In this document: positions 25,056-31,877 of the stretch, piece by piece
How positions within the stretch are numbered: position 1 is the stretch's first letter
Layout: each line of letters starts with the position of its first letter
Source: Tenacibaculum sp. L6
GTDB taxonomy: Bacteria; Bacteroidota; Bacteroidia; Flavobacteriales; Flavobacteriaceae
Assembly: GCF_028823685.1 (NCBI RefSeq)
Contig: NZ_JAPEHZ010000021.1
Coordinates: 1 to 32,793 of the forward strand
Length of the DNA stretch: 32,793 nt
Direction: 5' to 3'
Notes under the pieces: generated by a model
Told to the model about the DNA's origin: nothing
Database searches by the model: none
The model's input: only the letters and a program-made list of their open reading frames with translations
Position numbers and translations under genes: made by a program

Positions 25056-26008
25056 ATGAATAAAATTCCAAGCGTAAATTTAGCCGACTTTTTATCGGAT
25101 GATGCAGAAAGAAAACAAAAATTCATCAACGAGATTGGTGACGCTTATGAGAATATAGGATTTGTAGCATTAAAAGGACACTTTTTAGACGATCAATTAG
25201 TAGATAACTTATATGCTGAAATCAAGAAGTTTTTTTTTTTGATTTACCTACTGAAGTAAAAGAAAAATACGAAATTCCAGGTATTGGAGGTCAAAGAGGA
25301 TATGTTTCTTTTGGTAAAGAAAGTGCAAAAGGAAAGAAAGAAGGAGATTTAAAAGAATTTTGGCACTTTGGTCAGTATGTTGATGCTGATTCAAAATACG
25401 CAAAAGAATATCCAGAAAATGTAGAGGTTAAGGAGTTACCTGAATTTAACAAAGTAGGTAAAGAAGCTTACCAAATGTTAGAAAAAACAGCTAAATATGT
25501 TTTACGTTCTTTAGCATTGCATTTAGGTTTAGAGGAAACTTACTTTGATAACTATATCAAAAACGGAAACAGTATTTTACGTCCAATCCACTACCCTCCT
25601 ATTACTACAGAACCTAAAGGAGCTGTAAGAGCTGCTGCTCATGGTGATATTAACTTAATCACCTTATTAATGGGAGCTCAAGGAAAAGGATTACAAGTTC
25701 AAAACCATAAAGGAGAATGGATTGACGCTATTGCTGAACCAGATGAATTAATGATTAATGTTGGTGATATGTTATCACGTCACAGTAACAACAGATTAAA
25801 ATCTACCATTCACCAAGTAACAAACCCTCCTAAAGAATTATGGGGAACTTCTCGTTACTCAATTCCATTTTTTATGCACCCAGTTTCAGACATGAAATTA
25901 GATGTTTTAGAAAATTGTATTGATGAAAACAACCCAAAACAGTTTGAAGATATTACTGCTGGTGAGTTTTTAGATGAACGTTTACGTGAATTAGGATTGA
26001 AAAAATAA
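25056..26008 (+). pseudogene. Isopenicillin-N-synthase-like Fe(II)/2-oxoglutarate dioxygenase, interrupted at a T11 tract
   Basis: Non-heme iron dioxygenase of the IPNS/2OG family. The first frame (from ATG 25056) encodes the N-terminal DIOX_N region (IPSVNLADFLSDDAERKQKF, GFVALKGHF) and ends at 25259 after reading through eleven T residues at 25230-25240. The rest continues -1 of that frame from GAT 25241 (DLPTEVKEKYEIPG) without a stop to 26008. Iron ligands are present: His and Asp in HGD (25640-25648) and the distal His in HQVTNPP (25811-25813), with the RYSIPFF 2OG-binding Arg/Ser. One T more or two fewer would restore a protein of about 316 residues. All motifs are conserved, so the break is recent, a sequencing error, or bypassed by slippage. 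Substrate unknown. Confidence 0.85.
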
Positions 26009-26013
26009 ATCTA

Positions 26014-26337
26014 ATGGATTTACAAGATCAATTAAAAAACCTTTTCCCTGATCATCAATTTGAAGAAAAACCTATTGAAGAAAAACCTGATATCTGGCTT
26101 CAAGATGATCCTATTTTATGCAAATATGAAAAGCGAAAAGGGAAACCAGTTACAATTATAGACGGATATAACGGAGCTACCGAAGATTTCAAGAAATTAG
26201 CAAAAGAAATTAAAACCAAACTAAGTGTTGGTGGTAGTTTTAAAGATGACCAAATCATCATTCAAGGTGATTATAGAGATACTATAATGCAGCTTTTAAA
26301 AGATAAAGGATTCAACGTAAAACGCGTTGGTGGATAA
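26014..26337 (+). CDS. SUI1/YciH-type translation initiation factor
   Basis: 107-residue protein whose C-terminal two thirds form an eIF1/SUI1 fold (KPVTIIDGYNGATEDFKKL, then LSVGGSFKDDQIIIQGD and LLKDKGFNVKRVGG). Bacterial YciH homologues influence start-codon fidelity in translation initiation. It starts 5 nt after the dioxygenase stop, so it depends on the same message unless it has an internal promoter, and ends at a terminator. Confidence 0.9.
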   Translation: MDLQDQLKNLFPDHQFEEKPIEEKPDIWLQDDPILCKYEKRKGKPVTIIDGYNGATEDFKKLAKEIKTKLSVGGSFKDDQIIIQGDYRDTIMQLLKDKGFNVKRVGG

Positions 26338-26340
26338 ACA

Positions 26341-26378
26341 AAAAAATGTCAGGAATTTGATTCCTCGACATTTTTTTT
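26341..26378 (+). terminator. Intrinsic terminator after the SUI1-type gene
   Basis: AATGTCAGGAAT pairs with ATTCCTCGACATT (one bulged C) around a TTG loop and is followed by T8. The left A tract would let it work weakly on the other strand. Confidence 0.85.
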
Positions 26379-26428
26379 ATATTTACAACTTTTTGTAAAA
26401 TGTTAAAAATCAACCAATAAATAATAAC

Positions 26429-26455
26429 GTATAAAATAATCCGTTTATTTTATAC
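26429..26455. promoter_or_regulatory. Perfect 11-bp inverted repeat upstream of the DUF1835 operon
   Basis: GTATAAAATAA (26429-26439) and TTATTTTATAC (26445-26455) are exact inverted copies around TCCGT, ending 31 nt before the DUF1835 start codon. There is no T tract after it, so it is not a terminator. Its position fits an operator for the four-gene operon. No canonical TAnnTTTG box was seen in the gap. Confidence 0.45.
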
Positions 26456-26486
26456 AATAAAGAAATCAATTAATTCCCCAAAAATT

Positions 26487-27431
26487 ATGAAACATTCTTT
26501 ATTACACATAACTAATGGAGACCACACCACTCAAAGACTTCAAAAATTAACTATTGAAGGCGATATTATTACTTGGCGTGAAATGTTATGTGAAGGAAAA
26601 ACTTCTGTCGATGTTGGAAGTGAAAACTTTTGGAAAATCCGCTTCGACTTTTTAAAAGATTCCTATAAAATCACTAAAAAGAAATTCATCGATTACACTT
26701 TAAAAGAATACAGAAATCTTTGTAATCAAAAACAACAAGATGAAATTGTTTTATGGTTTGAATATGATTTGTTTTGTCAAATAAACATGGTTGCTGTAAT
26801 TAGTTGGTTAAAACGTTATCGTTCTGGCCACAAAGTATCTCTAGTTACAAGCGGTAAAATTCAAGGAGAAGAAAAATTATTCGGCTTAGGAGAATTATCT
26901 GAAACACAATTACAACAACATTTTGAAAACAGAATAGAACTAACTAACGACGATATTGAATATGCTGATTATATATGGCAACTATATTGTTCTGACAGTC
27001 CACTTCCTCTTGAAAACGCTCATAAATTCAATCCAAAATCACCTTTTGTTTACTTAGAAAGTGCCATTAAAGCGCACTTACTTCGTTTTCCTTCAATTGA
27101 AAATGGATTAAATCACTTAGAAAACAACATATTAAAAATAGCTAACGAACATAATTTTGCAAATCAAAACGAATTAGTTGGCTATATGTTAACGCATCAA
27201 GAAAATTATGGATTTGGCGACAGTCAATATTTTCATAAGCTAGATGAATTAAAAAAACTATTTACTTCTTTTGACCCTGTTAAATTAAGCAAGACAGGAA
27301 AAAAGGTATTGCAAAACCAAACCAATTATTATGCTAAAATTCGTTCTGATTTTTCGTATCTTGGTGGCGCAAAAAAGTACAGCTATCTCTATGTAAACTC
27401 TACCGATAAGCTGTTAAAAATTACATCATAA
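26487..27431 (+). CDS. DUF1835 domain-containing protein
   Basis: 314-residue cytoplasmic protein. The N-terminal DUF1835 domain (about residues 1-125) has the pattern HITNGDHTTQRL, GDIITWREMLCEG and the acidic VLWFEYDLFCQINMVAVISWL, and a helical C-terminal region of the DUF3658 type follows (PFVYLESAIKAHLLRFPSIENGLNHLE). The family has no established activity. First gene of an operon in which the next ATG follows its stop directly. Confidence 0.88.
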   Translation: MKHSLLHITNGDHTTQRLQKLTIEGDIITWREMLCEGKTSVDVGSENFWKIRFDFLKDSYKITKKKFIDYTLKEYRNLCNQKQQDEIVLWFEYDLFCQINMVAVISWLKRYRSGHKVSLVTSGKIQGEEKLFGLGELSETQLQQHFENRIELTNDDIEYADYIWQLYCSDSPLPLENAHKFNPKSPFVYLESAIKAHLLRFPSIENGLNHLENNILKIANEHNFANQNELVGYMLTHQENYGFGDSQYFHKLDELKKLFTSFDPVKLSKTGKKVLQNQTNYYAKIRSDFSYLGGAKKYSYLYVNSTDKLLKITS

Positions 27432-28301
27432 ATGAGTATACAACATTCTGAGCTCATCTTAAATCCAGATGGTAGTATCTATCATTTGAATTTAAGACCT
27501 GAACATATTGCTACCGATATCATTTTCGTTGGTGATCAATATCGTGTGGATAAGGTTACGAAACATTTTGACACTATAGAATTCAGTACCCAAAAAAGAG
27601 AATTTAAAACTACGACCGGTACCTATAAAGGAAAACAAATTTCTGTTATTTCTACAGGTATAGGACCTGATAATATTGATATTGTTTTAAACGAGTTAGA
27701 CGCTCTTGTAAACATCGATTTAAACACGCGTGAAGTAAAAGAAAACCACACCCAGTTAAACATTACAAGAATTGGAACTTCTGGTTCTTTACAGAGTGAT
27801 ATTCCCGTTGATAGTTTTTTATTAAGTTCTCATGGGTTAGATTTAAACGGACTACTTCAATCTTATCAAGTGGATGAAATTTCACATCCAGATATAGAAG
27901 AAGCTTTTATAAAGCATACCAATTGGAGTGCTAAAAAATCATACCCTTTAATTGTTTCTAATGGAAAAGCTTTAGAAGACAAATTAATATCTAACAAGGT
28001 ATATAAAGGAATTACAGCTACCGCTGGTGGTTTTTATGGTCCTCAAGGACGTGTTTTACGCTTACCTTTACAAGACCCCGATTTAAATAAGAAGATTGAT
28101 AGTTTTAACTATAACAACAATCGAATTACCAACCTTGAAATGGAAACTTCTGCCATTTACGGATTAGCCAAATTATTAGGTCACAATGCAGCCTCGATGA
28201 ACGCTATTATTGCTAATAGAGCCAATGGAACGTTTAGTGAAGATCCGTATAAAGTAGTGAATGATTTGATTGTATATACCCTAGATAAATTAGTTGAATA
28301 A
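27432..28301 (+). CDS. Nucleoside phosphorylase (uridine phosphorylase-like)
   Basis: 289-residue PNP/UDP-family phosphorylase, which splits a nucleoside with phosphate into base and pentose-1-phosphate in the cytoplasm. Signatures are DIIFVGDQYRVDKV (phosphate-binding GDxxR), RIGTSGSLQSDIPVDSF and TNLEMETSAIYGLAKLLG (the EMET ribose-binding motif). The sequence is longer than E. coli Udp and carries a central loop (KENHTQLN), so base specificity is open. Start codon directly abuts the DUF1835 stop (TAA-ATG) and its own stop abuts the next gene. Confidence 0.9.
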   Translation: MSIQHSELILNPDGSIYHLNLRPEHIATDIIFVGDQYRVDKVTKHFDTIEFSTQKREFKTTTGTYKGKQISVISTGIGPDNIDIVLNELDALVNIDLNTREVKENHTQLNITRIGTSGSLQSDIPVDSFLLSSHGLDLNGLLQSYQVDEISHPDIEEAFIKHTNWSAKKSYPLIVSNGKALEDKLISNKVYKGITATAGGFYGPQGRVLRLPLQDPDLNKKIDSFNYNNNRITNLEMETSAIYGLAKLLGHNAASMNAIIANRANGTFSEDPYKVVNDLIVYTLDKLVE

Positions 28302-28625
28302 ATGTTTGATGGAGAGGAAGCTTTTAAATTTCATATTAGGTTTCAAGATATCTTTAAGTTTGAAAGATTAATGCTCGAAAACAATATTCAGTTTCATAAT
28401 GAACTAGAACATTTATCTGAATCAAGGTCTAATAAATATTATATTAGAAATTCTGACAGAAAAAAGTTTGATGCTATTTGTGTAAAAAATCAACTTGAAA
28501 TCTATTTAGATTCATTGCCTAATATTGAAACTAGACTTCCTAAATTTACATCTAATTCACTTTTTACAGTATTAATCTCTGTATTATTAATATTTTTAAT
28601 AATTATTATTTTAATTATTTCATGA
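28302..28625 (+). CDS. Small tail-anchored membrane protein
   Basis: 107 residues. The first 80 are soluble and charged (EEAFKFHIRFQDIFKFERLM; ESRSNKYYIRNSDRKKFD), and the last 22 (SLFTVLISVLLIFLIIIILIIS) are a single strongly hydrophobic helix with almost no tail behind it, as in tail-anchored proteins. I recognise no family. The ATG abuts the phosphorylase stop, and the stop overlaps the next start by 4 nt (ATGA), so it is embedded in the operon and unlikely to be spurious. Its cytoplasmic part could tether a partner to the inner membrane, which is inference. Confidence 0.72.
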   Translation: MFDGEEAFKFHIRFQDIFKFERLMLENNIQFHNELEHLSESRSNKYYIRNSDRKKFDAICVKNQLEIYLDSLPNIETRLPKFTSNSLFTVLISVLLIFLIIIILIIS

Positions 28626-29482
28626 TAAATTTAAGAATAGGTGGTGTACCAGAGCACTTTAATTATCCATGGTACATTACGTTGAAAAATAAAGAATATA
28701 CTAAAGAAGGTATCAACTTGCGTTGGCAAGATTACCCTGGAGGTACAGGTGCGATGGCAAAAGCGTTACGTTCTGGAGAAGTTGATATCGCTTTAGTGCT
28801 TACTGAAGGAATTATAAAAGATATCATCAACGGTAATCCTTCAAAAATTACACAAACCTTTGTAAAAAGTCCTCTTATTTGGGGGATTCATGTAGGTGCA
28901 AATTCTAAATTCAAAACCATTTCCGATTTAGAACATGCTACGGTAGCTATTAGTCGATTTGGATCTGGCTCACAACTTATGGCCATTGTGAATGCTCATA
29001 ATAATGGTTGGGATGTTAGTAAACTAAAATTTAAAGTAGTTGGCGATTTACAAGGAGGAATTGACGCTTTAACAAATGGTGACGCTGATTATTTTATGTG
29101 GGAGCATTTTACTACAAAGCCTTTAGTAGATAACGGTACTTTTAGACGTGTTGGCGACTGCCCTACACCTTGGCCTTGTTTTGTGATTGCTGTTCGTGAT
29201 GAAATTTTAGAAAATCACTTCGAAGAGGTAAAAAAAGTACACGATATTATTAATAGTTGTACTAAAGACTTTAAAGATTTTGACAACATCGATGAAGTTC
29301 TTGCTAACAGATATGAACAACAATTAGAGGATATCCAAGAATGGTTATCTATTACTGAATGGAACGATGGAAAACCGATTAGCGAAGATTTAATTTCTAC
29401 TATACAAAATAAAATGGTAGAGTTTAACGTTATTGAAAAGAAGGAAAATTCTGGTGACTTAATCAGAAATATGTATATTTGA
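28622..29482 (+). CDS. Cytosolic periplasmic-binding-protein-like (PBP2/NMT1-like) protein
   Basis: 286-residue type II binding-protein fold of the NMT1/SsuA group: IGGVPEHFNYPWYITLKNKE, GINLRWQDYPGGTGAMAKAL, RSGEVDIALVLTEGII, IWGIHVGANSKFKTISDLE, AISRFGSGSQLMA and DGGIDALTNGDADYFMWEHF-like segments follow the usual order. There is no signal peptide or lipobox: the protein starts directly with the first beta-strand (MINLRIGGVP), so it should stay in the cytoplasm rather than serve an ABC importer. I remember a signal-less family of this type reported in fungi as well as Bacteroidota, but cannot verify that here. Overlaps the tail-anchored protein by 4 nt. Ligand unknown; nucleoside or thiamine-precursor-like ligands are guesses from context. 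Confidence 0.83.
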   Translation: MINLRIGGVPEHFNYPWYITLKNKEYTKEGINLRWQDYPGGTGAMAKALRSGEVDIALVLTEGIIKDIINGNPSKITQTFVKSPLIWGIHVGANSKFKTISDLEHATVAISRFGSGSQLMAIVNAHNNGWDVSKLKFKVVGDLQGGIDALTNGDADYFMWEHFTTKPLVDNGTFRRVGDCPTPWPCFVIAVRDEILENHFEEVKKVHDIINSCTKDFKDFDNIDEVLANRYEQQLEDIQEWLSITEWNDGKPISEDLISTIQNKMVEFNVIEKKENSGDLIRNMYI

Positions 29483-29519
29483 TTTTCAGAAAACAAAAAA
29501 CAATCAAGCTACCCTGTTT

Positions 29520-29563
29520 AAAATAGTCATTATACATTCAATAAATTGACTATTTTCAATAGT
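29520..29563. promoter_or_regulatory. Overlapping inverted repeats after the phosphorylase operon
   Basis: AAAATAGTCA (29520-29529) pairs perfectly with TGACTATTTT (29547-29556) across 17 nt, while ACTATT-ttc-AATAGT (29549-29563) makes an alternative hairpin using the same right arm. The two are mutually exclusive. No strong T tract follows, so this is not a standard terminator. It lies 65 nt before the small lipoprotein gene. Confidence 0.35.
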
Positions 29564-29627
29564 AAAGCTTACACAAAGTGCCTAATTTAATTAAGGTACA
29601 ACTATTAAAAACGATAAAAACAAACAC

Positions 29628-29798
29628 ATGAAAAAAGTAGTATTTATTGCAATTTGTACTGTTAGTTTATTAGGTTTTTCTTCTTGCGGAAGTACTAGTC
29701 CTTGTGGTTTAGCCAAAACTGATCAAAACAAACAAAAACAACATCAACAACAAGAGATAGTAGTTGCAGATGCAACTGAAATAGCAATCGCTGAATAA
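29628..29798 (+). CDS. Small 56-residue lipoprotein
   Basis: Short gene with a clear lipoprotein signal: KKVVFIAICTVSLLGFSSC with lipobox FSSC (C20), followed by GSTSPCGLAKTDQ, a Gln/Lys/His-rich stretch (NKQKQHQQQ) and an acidic end (EIVVADATEIAIAE). There is one extra Cys at position 26. 56 aa only, but the signal, the terminator 28 nt after the stop and the coding composition support it. Family and function unknown. It stands alone, convergent with the pcm gene. Confidence 0.72.
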   Translation: MKKVVFIAICTVSLLGFSSCGSTSPCGLAKTDQNKQKQHQQQEIVVADATEIAIAE

Positions 29799-29825
29799 GT
29801 TGATGTTTCTTTATTCAAATTCAAT

Positions 29826-29853
29826 AAATCCGCTTTTTTAGGCGGATTTTTTT
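29826..29853. terminator. Intrinsic terminator between small lipoprotein and pcm
   Basis: AAATCCGC/GCGGATTT hairpin with loop TTTTTTAG followed by T7. It serves the plus-strand lipoprotein gene; the pcm stop codon begins just beyond it, so it may also end pcm transcription. Confidence 0.87.
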
Positions 29854-29855
29854 GT

Positions 29856-30497
29856 TTAATTCTTCTCTTTCAGCATTGGTACAAACCTAAAATCGCCCAG
29901 CTCATGCTTTTCAAATTCTTTGGGTGATTTTCTTATAAACAAGGTCATTACTTGCTCTTTGTCTCCAACAGGAATTAACAACCTACCTCCTACTTTAATT
30001 TGCGCCAATAACGGTTTAGGAACGTACGGAGCTCCAGCAGTTACAATAATTTTATCAAAAGGAGCTTCTTCTGGTAAACCTTTATAACCGTCTCCAAAAA
30101 TAAAACGCTTTGGTCTATACCCTAGTTTAGGTAAAAACATAGAAGTTTTCTTAAACAATTCGTGCTGGCGCTCAATCGAGTATACTTCTGCTCCCAACTC
30201 TAACAAAACTGCTGTTTGATATCCAGATCCTGTACCAATTTCCAATACTTTTTCACCAGGCTGTATCTCTAAAACTTCCGATTGAAAAGCTACCGTATAA
30301 GGTTGAGAAATGGTTTGCTCTGCAGCAATAGGAAAAGCTTTGTCTTGATACGCATGTGCTTCAAAACTACTATCCATAAACAAATGTCTTGGTATTTTAC
30401 GAACTGCTTCTAATACTTTAGTATCAGTAATTCCTTTTACAGCTAAAACGTTTGCTAATTGATTTCTAAGTCCTTGGTGTTTGGTTGTGTCTTTCAT
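29856..30497 (-). CDS. pcm: Protein-L-isoaspartate O-methyltransferase
   Basis: 213-residue SAM methyltransferase that repairs isoaspartyl residues in aged proteins. Visible are IPRHLFMDSSFEAHAYQDKAF, the PCMT-specific QTISQPYTVAFQSEVLE segment, the SAM-binding VLEIGTGSGYQTAVLLELGA, DKIIVTAGAPYVP and the GGRLLIPVG end strand. Length and motif order are those of bacterial Pcm. No surE or rpoS neighbour, unlike in proteobacteria. Single-gene unit convergent with the small lipoprotein and divergent from the Gfo/Idh gene. Confidence 0.95.
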   Translation of the reverse strand: MKDTTKHQGLRNQLANVLAVKGITDTKVLEAVRKIPRHLFMDSSFEAHAYQDKAFPIAAEQTISQPYTVAFQSEVLEIQPGEKVLEIGTGSGYQTAVLLELGAEVYSIERQHELFKKTSMFLPKLGYRPKRFIFGDGYKGLPEEAPFDKIIVTAGAPYVPKPLLAQIKVGGRLLIPVGDKEQVMTLFIRKSPKEFEKHELGDFRFVPMLKEKN

Positions 30498-30564
30498 TTA
30501 TATTCCCTCCTAATACAAACAGTATTCTATATAAATATAGGATGTTTATTTTATTGTAACTATC

Positions 30565-30589
30565 GCCAACTTTCATGTAAAAGTTTGGC
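30565..30589. promoter_or_regulatory. Inverted repeat in the pcm-Gfo/Idh divergent region
   Basis: GCCAACTTT pairs with AAAGTTTGGC (one bulged T) around CATGTA. Together with a perfect 14-bp palindrome AAGAAAGCTTTCTT at 30712-30725 it is the only structure I see in the 269-nt gap besides the -7 box. Possible operator; evidence is positional only. Confidence 0.3.
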
Positions 30590-30641
30590 TGATCATAAAA
30601 TTTCGAGAGGCTAAAAGTAGTAATAAATATGTATAAAAGTG

Positions 30642-30649
30642 TATCTTTG
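30642..30649 (+). promoter_or_regulatory. Candidate -7 box for the Gfo/Idh gene
   Basis: TATCTTTG, a perfect TAnnTTTG match, 117 nt ahead of the start codon at 30767, so the leader would be about 110 nt and include the 30712-30725 palindrome. No TTG at the -33 distance. Confidence 0.45.
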
Positions 30650-30766
30650 TTAGCGTTGTTTAAAACGGTAAGGCTGTTTATTTAGGTAAACATTTATCAA
30701 TCATTCGAATAAAGAAAGCTTTCTTCCTACAAACAACAATACTTTTCAATAACTAAACAGATAAGA

Positions 30767-31726
30767 ATGTTAAAAGCTGGAGTTTTAGGCGCAGGTCATT
30801 TAGGAAAAATCCATTTGCGTTTGTTACAACAATCAGAAAAATACGAGTTAGTAGGATTTTATGATCCTTTTACTGAAAATGCACAAAAAGTAGCCGATGA
30901 ATTTGGTTATAAATTATTCAATTCTGTAGAAGAATTAATAGATGCTGTAGAAGTGGTAGACATTGTTACCCCTACACTTTCTCACTTTGATTGTGCTAAA
31001 CAAGCCATTGAAAAAGGAAGACATATTTTTATTGAAAAACCAATTACCAATACCGTACTAGAAGCAGAAGCTATTAGAACCCTTGCAAGTCAACACCATG
31101 TTCGTGGACAAGTAGGACATGTAGAGCGTTTTAACCCTGCTTTTACTGCTGTAAAAGATATGATAGACACGCCAATGTTTATTGAAACACATCGTTTGGC
31201 AGAGTTTAACCCACGAGGAACGGATGTACCTGTTGTGTTAGATTTAATGATTCATGACATTGATATCATTTTATCGGTAGTAAACTCAAAAGTAAAAAGT
31301 GTTCATGCTAGTGGTGTATCAGTAATTTCTGAAACTCCTGATATTGCTAATGCTCGTATTGAATTTGAAAATGGTTGTGTTGCGAACCTAACAGCAAGTA
31401 GAATTTCGATGAAAAACATGCGTAAGAGCCGTTTTTTCCAAAGAGATGCTTATATCTCGGTAGATTTCTTAGAGAAAAAGTCGGAAGTTGTTAGAATGAA
31501 AGATGTACCAGAAAAACCTGATGAGTTTGCTATGATTTTACAAAATGCTGAAGGAGTTAAAAAGCAAATTTATTATGATAATCCTGAAGTCGTGGCTAAC
31601 AATGCCATTTTAGATGAGTTAGAATCATTTGCTGATGCAATTCATAACGACACTACACCTATCGTTTCCTTACGTCAAGGTACAGAAGCTTTGCGAGTAG
31701 CACATCAAATTATAGACTGTTTTTAA
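30767..31726 (+). CDS. Gfo/Idh/MocA family oxidoreductase
   Basis: 319-residue NAD(P)-dependent oxidoreductase. The N-terminal Rossmann fold starts LKAGVLGAGHLGKIHLRLL (GxGHxG dinucleotide motif) and includes VDIVTPTLSHFDCAKQAIEKG and the family's catalytic-lysine motif EKPITN; the C-terminal alpha/beta domain includes VVLDLMIHDIDIILSVV with a D-x-x-x-H-D-type active-site pair. Substrate is probably a sugar or polyol derivative, but the family is too broad to say. It is followed 151 nt later by 3-hydroxybutyryl-CoA dehydrogenase in the same direction, an order I believe is common in flavobacteria. Confidence 0.9.
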   Translation: MLKAGVLGAGHLGKIHLRLLQQSEKYELVGFYDPFTENAQKVADEFGYKLFNSVEELIDAVEVVDIVTPTLSHFDCAKQAIEKGRHIFIEKPITNTVLEAEAIRTLASQHHVRGQVGHVERFNPAFTAVKDMIDTPMFIETHRLAEFNPRGTDVPVVLDLMIHDIDIILSVVNSKVKSVHASGVSVISETPDIANARIEFENGCVANLTASRISMKNMRKSRFFQRDAYISVDFLEKKSEVVRMKDVPEKPDEFAMILQNAEGVKKQIYYDNPEVVANNAILDELESFADAIHNDTTPIVSLRQGTEALRVAHQIIDCF

Positions 31727-31746
31727 CATAAAGTAACAAGAAACAA

Positions 31747-31849
31747 CCGCGTTAGGGATTGCAGTGAAAATCCTTTTTTGTTATTCGGAGTGAATCGAAG
31801 AATAACAAAAAAGATTGTAGCGGAAAGCCCGCCCCAGAGGGGAACGCCC
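31747..31849. repeat. GC-rich structured intergenic repeat with two boxes around a hairpin
   Basis: Two related 17-mers, GATTGCAGTGAAAATCC (31757-31773) and GATTGTAGCGGAAAGCC (31813-31829), 13 of 17 identical, flank a perfect 13-bp hairpin (31774-31786 with 31800-31812, 13-nt loop). A small CCCC-AGA-GGGG hairpin follows at 31832-31842. The right half is much richer in G+C than its surroundings. I remember such GGATT-GCAG-GGAAAGCCCG elements as recurring throughout Bacteroidota genomes; not an IS, no ORF or target duplication. Confidence 0.75.
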
Positions 31850-31877
31850 ATAATAAATACCATAAAACACAACAAAC

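Noticed and set aside
26341..26378. Riboswitch or small RNA upstream of the DUF1835 operon
   Set aside because: It is a simple hairpin with a T8 tract straight after the SUI1-type gene, which is a standard terminator.
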